This document shows positions 1-6,765 of a stretch of DNA of 26,567 nt, piece after piece. Source of the stretch: a virus; IMG/VR virus record IMGVR_UViG_3300047552_000493, positions 1 to 26,567 of that record; one strand, written 5' to 3'. The position numbers and the translations under genes were made by a program. Within the stretch, counting starts at the first letter, position 1, and each line of letters opens with the position of its first letter. Below the pieces are notes generated by a model. That model was not told the origin of the DNA. It saw nothing but the letters and a program-made list of their open reading frames with translations, and did not search any database.

Positions 1-161
1 AGGGACGGGGCACCAGCTCTCGCCAGCTCCGTCACCCAGCATGCACCAGGGACGGGGCACCAGCTCTCGCCAGCTCCGTCACCCAGCATGCACCAGGGAC
101 GGGGCACCAGCTCTCGCCAGCTCCGTCACCCAGCATGCACCAGGGACGGGGCACCAGCTCT
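1..161. repeat. 47-bp tandem repeat array, 3.4 copies
   Basis: Units start at 1, 48, 95 and 142 and are identical where they overlap; the last is cut after 20 bases (142-161). Each unit runs from AGGGACGGGG to a GCATGCACC end and holds two AGCT motifs. There are no unique spacers between units, so it is not CRISPR. The array touches the window edge and may continue to the left. Its function is unknown; an iteron, partition or assembly-end repeat are all possible. Confidence 0.9.
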
Positions 162-200
162 ATTCCAAAAGCGCCCACGATATAGGCGCTTTTGGAATAG
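160..200 (-). terminator. Perfect 16-bp hairpin, likely terminator of the leftward genes
   Basis: The arms 160-175 and 185-200 are perfectly complementary around a 9-nt loop. The core is GCGCC/GGCGC flanked by AAAA on one side and TTTT on the other, the layout of a bidirectional intrinsic terminator, although the T-run is only four bases and is followed by GG. It lies 55 bp beyond the stop of the leftward gene ending at 256, so ending that transcript is its most likely job. Confidence 0.5.
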
Positions 201-217
201 CCGGAACTATCCGGCTA
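198..217. repeat. 8-bp hairpin overlapping the terminator-like stem
   Basis: Arm TAGCCGGA at 198-205 pairs perfectly with TCCGGCTA at 210-217 around the 4-nt loop ACTA. Its first three bases are also the last three of the larger stem at 160-200, so both hairpins cannot be fully formed in one transcript at the same time. Confidence 0.6.
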
Positions 218-255
218 CCGATGATCAATGACGTGAAACAGTGGCTAGGCAGGCG

Positions 256-1026
256 TTAGGTCAGCGCCAGCACTTTTGAAGATTGCACTTCTCGGGCCTC
301 GACATCGACGACGCGATCCGCATTTGCAGCTCGATTCATACGCGCCAGTTCCCGAGCTGCGGCGATCTCCCGCTTCAGCGCGACGGATGCGATAAGCGCT
401 TGCAGCGCCTGAAATTCGGAATCGCTGAAATCACGCTCATCCGCGATCGTATGCACGGCGCCGATGAGCTCATGGACGGTCAAATCAGTGACCAGCGTGA
501 CGGAATCCCGAGGGATAAGATCGCCTTCCGCGACAAGTTCGGCGCGGATGCGGGCCTTTTCTTCAAGCCGCTTTTCTTCCTTGTCGGCTTCGCGCTTCGC
601 CTTTTCGGCCTTCTTCTCTTCGTCGGTCTTTGCAGGCGTATCTACCCAGCCTTTGACGCCTGCCAAAGTGGCTTTGAACGCCTCAACGGCCGCGGCATGG
701 GCGGCCAAGTAGGGCAGGCGCTTTTCACGGTCGGCGCGCTTGAAGCTTCCCATCTTCCCGCCGTCCCAACCGCGGCCGTCGGGCAGGTGCTTGCGCAGGG
801 TATCCATTGCCATGCTGATCGCATGGCCCAAACCTTTGTACATCTCCCCAGTGATCCGGGGATTGCGGCCCTTCGTGGTAGGAAGGGCGGCGATTGCTGC
901 CATGATCTCTTGGTCAGAAGAGCTCGTAACGAAACACATTGCATCGCTGGCGAACTCACCAGCGAAAAGATCCGCTAAGGCGCCGCCGGTCAGAGTGCGG
1001 GCAAGAATCAGGGATTTAAGAGACAT
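256..1026 (-). CDS. Hypothetical 256-aa protein with charged coiled coil
   Basis: I do not recognise the family. The start at 1026 (MSLKSLILAR) is chosen because AAAGGA lies 8 nt upstream; a longer reading frame to 1125 has no such site and would overlap the upstream gene. Residues about 132-165 are almost entirely K, E, R, D and A and should form a charged helix or coiled coil. The N-terminal 30 residues are hydrophobic/alanine-rich but not a clear signal peptide. There is no visible catalytic motif. It is the second gene of a leftward pair, 19 nt after its partner. The DNA is clearly richer in G+C than the rightward structural genes, which suggests separate ancestry or a strongly host-adapted early gene. 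An early or accessory phage role is only an inference from its orientation. Confidence 0.7.
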   Translation of the reverse strand: MSLKSLILARTLTGGALADLFAGEFASDAMCFVTSSSDQEIMAAIAALPTTKGRNPRITGEMYKGLGHAISMAMDTLRKHLPDGRGWDGGKMGSFKRADREKRLPYLAAHAAAVEAFKATLAGVKGWVDTPAKTDEEKKAEKAKREADKEEKRLEEKARIRAELVAEGDLIPRDSVTLVTDLTVHELIGAVHTIADERDFSDSEFQALQALIASVALKREIAAARELARMNRAANADRVVDVEAREVQSSKVLALT

Positions 1027-1045
1027 GATGATGATCCTTTCAGGG

Positions 1046-1405
1046 TTAGAACGAAACGGCCGCGACACGGCGGCGGCGACCATTGCAGGCCACCGCATGG
1101 GCGATACGCGAGACGACGCCCACATGCTGATGGTACGCCATCACATGGGAGTCACGGTCAGACCAAGCCGTGGCCTTCACGGCCACAGCTTGGGCGACTT
1201 CGGCGATGGCTCCAAAATCCGTGCCGATATAGTCCGTGCCGTGGATTTCAGACAGTCGCGCACGGTCGAGGACCATATTCCAGCATGCACGAAACATGGA
1301 AGTAGTGTCCGGAGTGACCTCGAGGTCACGCATGCACGTGACCTGAGCATGAGCATCAAACGGACCACGATGAGCAGTGATCCAAGAAGAGACGCGATTC
1401 AGCAT
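1046..1405 (-). CDS. Hypothetical 119-aa protein
   Basis: This is the first gene of the leftward pair. The ATG at 1405 follows AAAGGA with 8-nt spacing, the same arrangement as the next gene, which is the main support for it being real. A 6-bp hairpin lies directly upstream of the ribosome-binding site. The protein starts MLNRVSSWIT, has several Cys, His and Asp residues and an arginine-rich tail near residues 110-114. I see no membrane segment or known motif. G+C content and codon use match the downstream leftward gene and differ from the rightward genes. Plus-strand frames across this region lack comparable start signals and are treated as shadows. Confidence 0.65.
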   Translation of the reverse strand: MLNRVSSWITAHRGPFDAHAQVTCMRDLEVTPDTTSMFRACWNMVLDRARLSEIHGTDYIGTDFGAIAEVAQAVAVKATAWSDRDSHVMAYHQHVGVVSRIAHAVACNGRRRRVAAVSF

Positions 1406-1413
1406 AATATATA

Positions 1414-1438
1414 TCCTTTCGGCGTCTTTCTTGACGCC
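1414..1438 (-). promoter_or_regulatory. Hairpin abutting the AAAGGA ribosome-binding site
   Basis: On the minus strand, GGCGTC-AAGAAA-GACGCC (1438 to 1421) forms a perfect 6-bp stem with a 6-nt loop, and AAAGGA (1419 to 1414) begins one base later. It lies in the 5' leader of the gene starting at 1405. There is no T-run, so it is not a terminator; a role in message stability or translation control is inferred. Confidence 0.5.
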
Positions 1439-1460
1439 ATGAGTGAGTGAATGAGACTAG

Positions 1461-1469
1461 ATTCTATCA
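1461..1469 (-). promoter_or_regulatory. Candidate extended -10 promoter for the leftward genes
   Basis: Reading leftward, TGATAGAAT matches the extended -10 pattern TGnTATAAT with one mismatch. No good -35 element is found 16-18 bp upstream, which is tolerated by extended -10 promoters. It would give a leader of roughly 50 nt containing the hairpin and AAAGGA site of the gene starting at 1405. Confidence 0.3.
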
Positions 1470-1546
1470 CAAGTCTAGCCACTAGATCAGCAAAAAGATT
1501 TTAGCTGGACCCAGATCGGACAATGAACTTCATCCGATGTAGTCGA

Positions 1547-1774
1547 TTATGCACTGTTTTCTTACACGAAACTGACATGTAGAAAAATTTTTGAGGCTTC
1601 AAACCCTAGACATGATGCATGCACGCATGCGCTAGTATCACACAATAGCGAGATTGTCAAGTATTGAGTTATGCACAGGGTTGTTAATAATACTTTTTGA
1701 GTATGTGCATATGTGGACAATACTCAAATGGTATAGAAACGCCTGTGGATAACTGCCGTTTGAGATGTGGATAA
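1547..1774. promoter_or_regulatory. DnaA-box-like cluster, candidate replication origin
   Basis: Nonamers matching TTWTNCACA lie at 1669-1677 (TTATGCACA, plus strand), 1744-1752 and 1766-1774 (both TGTGGATAA, that is TTATCCACA on the minus strand). One-mismatch copies lie at 1547-1555, 1704-1712 and 1712-1720. Three elements are preceded by TTGAG at 1664, 1697 and 1760, giving an iteron-like unit. An 8-bp inverted repeat (TTGAGTAT/ATACTCAA) spans 1697-1727, and 1681-1700 is AT-rich, as expected for an unwinding element. The cluster lies in the non-coding region between divergent gene blocks. DnaA boxes of this form are established; origin function is inferred. Confidence 0.5.
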
Positions 1775-1795
1775 CTTAGTTGTCAGAATCATCGT

Positions 1796-1882
1796 AAGGC
1801 CCTATACGCGCTCCAAATCAAGTGCATAAGGGGTAGATATGCCCTAAGATTTGAAGCGCCCTATTGGGCTATAAATGGCCTT
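1796..1882. other. Structured non-coding segment with alternative hairpins
   Basis: Arms 1808-1819 and 1848-1859 pair over 12 positions with one mismatch (a G-U pair if read on the minus strand). A competing small hairpin GCCC-TATT-GGGC covers 1858-1869, and an outer pair AAGGCC/GGCCTT joins 1796-1801 with 1877-1882. It lies between the origin-like cluster and the first rightward gene. A TATAAA at 1870-1875 could be a -10 element but lacks a -35. From 1883 to 2140 I see no further clear element apart from AT-rich sequence. Confidence 0.4.
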
Positions 1883-2140
1883 CCTGCACATTTGTCTATA
1901 TTGCTAACGATTTTTCGTATATTTGCTTAAACGGGAAGCATGCGGTTGATCAAGGTAGGCAGCTGTCATATTGATGACGTATACCGTTTTAAGCAGCAAA
2001 AGCCGCAGGCGCTGCTTACCTCCCTTCGGCATCTGGAAAATTTTTCAAAACTTTCCTCCGACATCCAAACACAACCCACAAAACAACAAAGCCATCAACG
2101 AACATGCCAAAATCCACAAATTAACAACTGGAAGCCTCAG

Positions 2141-2524
2141 ATGCAGATGCCTGACTTTGAAACCCTCCTACAGACCCAAGCTAAACCTAAGGGCTTGCTG
2201 AAAACGAAGAAAGAGCCAGAAAACACCAAGGAAGCCATCACACACAAGGACTTGAAAGACTTAGACCTTGAGCATGAGTTACTGAAGCAGTATCAGAGAG
2301 CGCAAGAGTTGCTTGAGTTCAGTGATGACGAACCACTGAACCAACGGGCACAGACACTGAACTCTATTACAAGTATCTTGCAAGCTATAATAAAACTGCA
2401 GCAAGACCTGTACAACATGGAAAGACTAAAGACCTTGGAGAACACCTTGGTAAACACCTTGCAAGAGTTCCCTCAGCTCAAGGAAAAGTTCTTGGACTCA
2501 TATAGAAAGAACTTAAAGGTATGA
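2141..2524 (+). CDS. Hypothetical 127-aa helical protein, possible packaging accessory
   Basis: The start is placed at 2141 because GGAAG lies 6 nt upstream. An earlier ATG at 1940 has GGGAAG only 1 nt away and would add 67 glutamine/asparagine-rich residues that do not look like protein. The N-terminal third is lysine-rich and polar. Residues about 70-125 (LNSITSILQAIIKLQQDLYN and onward) form amphipathic helices like those in the oligomerisation part of some small terminase subunits. It sits 45 bp before a helix-turn-helix gene and the large terminase. It could be the small terminase itself, or an accessory with the next gene as the true small subunit; the sequence does not settle this. Confidence 0.6.
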   Translation: MQMPDFETLLQTQAKPKGLLKTKKEPENTKEAITHKDLKDLDLEHELLKQYQRAQELLEFSDDEPLNQRAQTLNSITSILQAIIKLQQDLYNMERLKTLENTLVNTLQEFPQLKEKFLDSYRKNLKV

Positions 2525-2551
2525 GTTTAACTAGCATGTGGTTAATTTGGT

Positions 2552-2567
2552 TTTACATTGGTGTAAA
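2552..2567. promoter_or_regulatory. Palindrome before the helix-turn-helix gene, possible operator
   Basis: TTTACA (2552-2557) and TGTAAA (2562-2567) are perfect inverted repeats around TTGG and end 2 nt before the ATG at 2570. There is no Shine-Dalgarno sequence here. A palindrome touching the start codon of a DNA-binding protein gene is a plausible autoregulatory site; this is inference. Confidence 0.3.
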
Positions 2568-2569
2568 TT

Positions 2570-2881
2570 ATGGCAAACGTAAAAGACAAGCTGACTAAGC
2601 AGCAGCTGTTCGACCTTGTAAATAGGCGAAGAAAAATAAAAGACATTGCCAATGAGCTTGGCGTCACCCCAAACTACCTTGGCAAAGTTGTAAAGGAAAG
2701 GGCACCTAAAGTAGATGCAAAAAATCTACGAAAAGTACGCATGCTTTTTCAGCATCAAGTTGCTAAAGAAGTCTGTGAAGGAAAGCACACAGTAAAAGAA
2801 GGTGCTAAAATAGCGTGCGTGTCTGAAAGAACGATGTTTAGACGTATGTCAAAGGTAAGAAATGCTATTAGACCACTTTAA
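2570..2881 (+). CDS. Helix-turn-helix protein, probable terminase small subunit
   Basis: A 103-aa basic protein with two helix-turn-helix-like segments, at about residues 22-42 (IKDIANELGVTPNYLGKVVK) and 73-94 (TVKEGAKIACVSERTMFRRM). It overlaps the start of the large terminase gene by 20 bp, the usual place for the small subunit that recognises the packaging site and loads the motor onto DNA. The ATG has no good Shine-Dalgarno sequence and is preceded by a palindrome, so its translation may be coupled or regulated. The alternative is a transcription regulator; position makes the packaging role more likely. Confidence 0.6.
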   Translation: MANVKDKLTKQQLFDLVNRRRKIKDIANELGVTPNYLGKVVKERAPKVDAKNLRKVRMLFQHQVAKEVCEGKHTVKEGAKIACVSERTMFRRMSKVRNAIRPL

Positions 2882-4529
2882 TCGCGTAAAAGACGGCGCA
2901 AACAACGTCTACAACCTGCACAATCTAAGTGCGTTTGTAGAAAAAAATATATATTTAGAAGGTAAAAAGTACACCTTTGGTGACAAATATGGCTTCCAAA
3001 AGCACATCATAAACGACACAGAAAGAGTCACAAATGTAGTAAAAATAGCCCAAATTGGCATGACTACAGCAACTATGGCTTATCTACTTGCTGCGGTCAG
3101 CACACAACCAAGATTTAATGCGATATACGCATTACCTACGGCTTCTGACGCTAACAAACTTACAGTCACAAAGCTTAACCCACTCATAAATGACTCACCT
3201 GAAGTACGCAGACTTGTAGATGTTGACGTAAACAACAACGAACTTAAAAAGTTTGGAAACAACTTTGTATTCATTCGAGGGAGCAAGTCTGAAACAGCAG
3301 CCTTGTCTATCTCTGCTGACTGTCTCGTTGCTGACGAAATAGACCGCTGCGACCCTGATACGCTGAGGCAGTTTAGAAGTCGCCTGCAAGCTTCAAATTT
3401 GCAGATCATCAAACAATTCAGCACACCCACTGTTCAAGGCCTTGGGATATCGAAGGAAGCTGAAACCAGCAAACGCCACCTTCACATGGCAACGTGCTCA
3501 CATTGTAAGCACACTTGGCTACCCAGTTACCATACAGATATCATAGTACCAGGTTTTGACGGAAGCCTGGAAGAGATAAACAAAACAAACATCAAGGATG
3601 TAGCTTGGAAGGATTCTAGGTGGAACTGCCCGAACTGTGGAAAAGACCCTGAATTACATCCAGACAGGTTGCAGTGGGTGTGTGAAAACCCTTCGGATTC
3701 TTATGATGCTAACACTTACTATGTTAGCCCTGTCACGGCCTGTTTGGTACTTCGCCCTTCGTACCTGGTGAGAACATCGACAGAGTTTAACACTAGGTCG
3801 GAGTGGAAAAACCAAGTCCTTGGAGAGACAAGCGAAGAACAAGATGAGCAGCTTACACTGCAGGACATTGAACGAGCCGAATTACAAGGGAACTTTACAA
3901 GCTCTAACGTCCACTACTTAGGCTGCGACATGGGCTTACTCTGCTCTGCAGCGGTAGGTAGGTTGACCGAGACAGGTGAAATGCTTGTTGTGCATCGAGA
4001 AGAAATTCCTATTACCATGTTTAAGCAGAGAGTTGCAGAGCTTAAACGAGAGTACAAGATTGCTAATTCTGTTTTTGATACCTTTCCGTATGTGCCGACC
4101 ATTACGGAAATGTGCGATAACGATCCTAACGCTTATGGCGCTATTTTCACGACTGGAAAATCTCCTGAACTGTTCACTTTGCAAGAAAAAGAGGAGAATA
4201 AGGAAGAGGGCAAGCTTAACTTGAGGTTGCTTAAAGTTAATAGAACCGCAGGAATGGATAGCATAAAAGATATGTTCAAGAAAGGTAAGGTAATTCTTGC
4301 GGAATGTAAGCTTAGCCCTAAAGCTAAGCCTCAGTACCTTAGCCTTAAGCGCGTATCAAAGTTTATAAACGACGAGCTGACTTACGTCTATGACAAAACC
4401 GATGGGCAGGACCACGCACACTTTGCACTGCTGTACCTTCACCTTGCTATTCAGTTACGAGGAAAGGCTGCAGGTTGGACGCAAGTTGGCGCTGTACCGT
4501 TATTAAAGAAGTTCAGGCTTAAGCAGTAG
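2862..4529 (+). CDS. terL: Terminase large subunit, GpA-like ATPase/nuclease
   Basis: A 555-aa packaging motor. The N-terminal ATPase has a deviant Walker A, K61-IAQIGMTT, with the lysine at the front as in lambda gpA, and a Walker B CLVADE with D158 and E159. A coupling motif STPT follows at 187-190. Cysteine pairs C212/C215 and C256/C259 fit the zinc ribbon seen in GpA-type terminases. The C-terminal RNase H-like nuclease is marked by D356 (YLGCDMG), D406 (VFDTFP) and the D517-H518 region (DGQDHAHFALLYLH). AAGG lies 7 nt before the ATG. It overlaps the upstream gene by 20 bp. It cuts concatemers and pumps DNA through the portal. Length is somewhat shorter than lambda gpA (about 640). Confidence 0.92.
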   Translation: MLLDHFNRVKDGANNVYNLHNLSAFVEKNIYLEGKKYTFGDKYGFQKHIINDTERVTNVVKIAQIGMTTATMAYLLAAVSTQPRFNAIYALPTASDANKLTVTKLNPLINDSPEVRRLVDVDVNNNELKKFGNNFVFIRGSKSETAALSISADCLVADEIDRCDPDTLRQFRSRLQASNLQIIKQFSTPTVQGLGISKEAETSKRHLHMATCSHCKHTWLPSYHTDIIVPGFDGSLEEINKTNIKDVAWKDSRWNCPNCGKDPELHPDRLQWVCENPSDSYDANTYYVSPVTACLVLRPSYLVRTSTEFNTRSEWKNQVLGETSEEQDEQLTLQDIERAELQGNFTSSNVHYLGCDMGLLCSAAVGRLTETGEMLVVHREEIPITMFKQRVAELKREYKIANSVFDTFPYVPTITEMCDNDPNAYGAIFTTGKSPELFTLQEKEENKEEGKLNLRLLKVNRTAGMDSIKDMFKKGKVILAECKLSPKAKPQYLSLKRVSKFINDELTYVYDKTDGQDHAHFALLYLHLAIQLRGKAAGWTQVGAVPLLKKFRLKQ

Positions 4530-4569
4530 AATACAGTTAAGAAACTTCTTCCAGTAACCGAAAGATATC

Positions 4570-6039
4570 ATGAGCTTCTTTTCTACAGTCAGAACCAAAG
4601 TCTTTGGTTCCTCACTCACACCGCCTCCGCTCCCAAAAGCTCCTAATAGAGCTGTGTCAGTTCCTAGCTACAGAAGTCAGGTCACAACTTCTAAGGCCGC
4701 TTTACAGAAGCCATCTGTTCAATCGGCAACTTTAGATAGAGTTGTTGACGCAAAAACACAGACTAACGACTACCTTGCGTTAAAGCGACTGTCTAAAAAC
4801 AGCCCTGAGCTATCTGCCGCTATTAGTCTCAAGCTAAGGACAGCGATAACTGAACGGTTCAAGATTTTTGGAAGAAACCTTGATGGGCAGGTCGATGCTA
4901 ACGTCACTGCAATGGCTCACGAACTGCTCCGGCGTTTAACGTTCTTGGGCAGCCCTGACGGCAGCTACGGGGCACAACAGACGATCCAATCGCTAAGCGA
5001 GACCCTTGGGCAAGAGTTGATGCTTACAGGAGCTGCGTGCTTGGAAGTAGCCCTTGATAAGCAAAGAGTGCCTGCTAGCATGAACGTGATTGCTGTAAGC
5101 ACCTTGCTGATGTACGAAGAGGACAACAACATTAGACTTGTACAGAAGATTGGCGGTACAGAGATATCGCTTGACCTGCCTACGATAATCTACACTGCGT
5201 TAGACCAAAACCCTACTGATGCTTATGCTACAAGCCCACTTACAGCCAGCATTCAGGCTATCCTGTCAGACCTTGACTTCAATAACGACATCAGAAAAGG
5301 TCTTAAGAGGGCTGTGCTTCCAAGGTTGAAAGCTACAGTGAACAGCGAAAGACTGAAAAAGCTGGCTCCTCCTGAAGTTTTGGCTGACCCTGAGAAATTT
5401 GCTGAGTTCCAGAACAGCGTTATTGACCAAGTTGAAGGTACTATCAACGGATTGAATCCTGAGGATGCGCTGGTCGGTCTTGACATCATCGACTACGCCT
5501 ATATTGATGGAGGACATGACCCAAGCACCATCATAGAACGGGTCCAAAAAGTTCTTAACGCTAAGGTTGTAGCAGGTGCTAAGACTATGCCTGTAACACT
5601 TGGCTTTACCTCATCTTCTAGCGCGTCAAGTGCTGAGTCCTTACTTTTCTTGAAGGAGTGTGACGCTATTCGTAGAAAGCTTAATGAGATTTACTCACGA
5701 GCTTTGACTGTTGCAGTACGTTTAAGCGGATTAGAAGGCTATGTGGAATTTGTTTACGATGCACCAGACCTCAGACCGAGCCAAGAACTTGAGGCTTACA
5801 GGGCGATGGAGCAGAGTAGGATTCTGCAACAGCTGTCACTTGGGTTCATTAGCGACGAGGAAGCTTCGATCCACCTGACAGGCCATTTACCACCTCCAGG
5901 CGCTCCAAAGCTGTCAGGAACCCTGTTCATGTCTGCTAACCCTACGGTGGATTCTGGTGCAGCTGCAAACCCTTCTAGCGGCACCAGCACAATGAATCCT
6001 AAGACGCCTACGCAGCCGAAGTCGGCTAAACAGGTGTAA
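4570..6039 (+). CDS. Portal protein
   Basis: A 489-aa protein directly after the large terminase and before the head protease, the fixed place of the portal ring through which DNA enters and leaves. The start has only a weak GAAAG upstream. The N-terminus is proline- and serine-rich (to about residue 60), and the central part is mixed alpha/beta with long helices near 370-440, as expected of the stem and wing. The C-terminal about 45 residues are serine/proline/threonine-rich and likely disordered. The LSLGFISDEEASIHLTGHLPP segment near 422-442 resembles the late-region motif of many siphovirus portals. Assignment rests on synteny and general character more than on a diagnostic motif. Confidence 0.8.
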   Translation: MSFFSTVRTKVFGSSLTPPPLPKAPNRAVSVPSYRSQVTTSKAALQKPSVQSATLDRVVDAKTQTNDYLALKRLSKNSPELSAAISLKLRTAITERFKIFGRNLDGQVDANVTAMAHELLRRLTFLGSPDGSYGAQQTIQSLSETLGQELMLTGAACLEVALDKQRVPASMNVIAVSTLLMYEEDNNIRLVQKIGGTEISLDLPTIIYTALDQNPTDAYATSPLTASIQAILSDLDFNNDIRKGLKRAVLPRLKATVNSERLKKLAPPEVLADPEKFAEFQNSVIDQVEGTINGLNPEDALVGLDIIDYAYIDGGHDPSTIIERVQKVLNAKVVAGAKTMPVTLGFTSSSSASSAESLLFLKECDAIRRKLNEIYSRALTVAVRLSGLEGYVEFVYDAPDLRPSQELEAYRAMEQSRILQQLSLGFISDEEASIHLTGHLPPPGAPKLSGTLFMSANPTVDSGAAANPSSGTSTMNPKTPTQPKSAKQV

Positions 6040-6093
6040 GTGATAGATATGAACTGACAATAAGCCTGACACCTTTAGTTATGATATCTTTTG

Positions 6094-6128
6094 CAGGTTG
6101 GTGGAAATACAATTCCACCAACCTGGAG
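6094..6128 (+). promoter_or_regulatory. 13-bp hairpin ending in the GGAG ribosome-binding site
   Basis: Arms 6094-6106 and 6113-6125 are perfectly complementary around the loop ATACAA. The final G of the stem is the first base of GGAG (6125-6128), which is 6 nt from the ATG at 6135. No T-run follows, so it is not an intrinsic terminator. It lies in the 95-bp gap after the portal gene and isolates the membrane-protein cassette translationally. Possible roles are translational control, message protection or a processing site. Confidence 0.65.
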
Positions 6129-6134
6129 ATTGTC

Positions 6135-6416
6135 ATGCCTATTCTAGACTTATTACCTGTCGCACTCGCTGTAGTTGCTGTAATTCTTTGCGGATTACGT
6201 TACAGCGCTGAATGCAAAGTATCTGTTCGCATTCCAATGCTTGCTGGAGCTGTGTCAGGATTGCTCCTGATAGCTGCACAAACAAGTTGGTGGACTTCTA
6301 TAAAAGTAGAAGGTGTTCCGTTTGGGACTGCCTTTGCCGATGCTCTTTGGACAGTGTTTAACTGCATCGTCATGCTTTGCTTTATCTACATGGCCTTACC
6401 TAAAGATGTTGAATAA
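6135..6416 (+). CDS. Small three-helix membrane protein, holin-like
   Basis: A 93-aa protein. I chose the ATG at 6135 because GGAG lies 6 nt upstream; an ATG at 6081 would place a 13-bp hairpin inside the reading frame. Hydrophobic segments lie at about residues 5-21, 34-50 and 66-87, with a short charged end (LPKDVE). The size and three helices fit class I holins, but no family motif is visible, so a holin role is inference. It overlaps the next membrane-protein gene by 11 bp. A place between portal and head protease is unusual for lysis genes. Confidence 0.65.
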   Translation: MPILDLLPVALAVVAVILCGLRYSAECKVSVRIPMLAGAVSGLLLIAAQTSWWTSIKVEGVPFGTAFADALWTVFNCIVMLCFIYMALPKDVE

Positions 6417-6765
6417 CTTACTTCCTCAAGATAGCAGAGCTGTCGAACTAGCCTCTGCAGGTGCTATGGTAGCTACAGCTATTTACGTTATTTGCGGATG
6501 GGGAGACTACTCAGAGCTGTTTAAGGTACACAGATACCAGTTTTGGGTCATTGTATTTTCTTCGTTCGGTATGCTGCAGTTCGTCTCTCTGCTATTTCAT
6601 GAAAAGCTAGCTCTGCTGCAGTGTATCTTAGCGCTTGTTAATGGAACTCTTTGGGTGTGGCTTTCAGCTCTTCAGCAGACTCCTAGTGCGTTTTTTCTAG
6701 GAGTTTCTAATCTGTATGCATTCTCAGTCGGCTTTCTATTTCTTAAAAAATCATGGCAGAACTGA
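6406..6765 (+). CDS. Small four-helix membrane protein
   Basis: A 119-aa hydrophobic protein with predicted membrane segments near residues 18-33, 46-64, 68-87 and 95-114 and a short KKSWQN end. The start at 6406 overlaps the previous stop by 11 bp and probably uses re-initiation, as no clear Shine-Dalgarno sequence is seen. A longer frame from 6313 would overlap the upstream gene by about 100 bp. It overlaps the next gene by 13 bp, so the three membrane genes are translated as a unit. I do not recognise the family; membrane remodelling, holin/antiholin pairing or superinfection exclusion are all possible. Confidence 0.6.
   Translation: MLNNLLPQDSRAVELASAGAMVATAIYVICGWGDYSELFKVHRYQFWVIVFSSFGMLQFVSLLFHEKLALLQCILALVNGTLWVWLSALQQTPSAFFLGVSNLYAFSVGFLFLKKSWQN

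Noticed and set aside
1-161. CRISPR array
   Set aside because: The 47-bp units follow each other without any unique spacers, so this is a plain tandem repeat.
41-259. Small plus-strand coding frame across the tandem repeats
   Set aside because: It is simply a translation of the repeat array and hairpin, with no ribosome-binding site.
283-1450. Plus-strand frames opposite the leftward genes (283-978, 740-1450)
   Set aside because: They lack ribosome-binding sites, while both minus-strand genes have well-spaced AAAGGA; GC-rich DNA often leaves the opposite strand open.
1940-2140. Earlier ATG at 1940 for the first rightward gene
   Set aside because: The GGGAAG is only 1 nt from the ATG and the added residues are low-complexity; 2141 has better spacing and begins the helical part.
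6054-6085. Promoter with CTGACA and TATGAT before the membrane cassette
   Set aside because: The spacing is 20 bp, outside the normal range, and the -35 is imperfect.
6081-6134. ATG at 6081 as the start of the first membrane protein
   Set aside because: It would translate through the 13-bp hairpin and lacks a ribosome-binding site; 6135 has GGAG at 6 nt.
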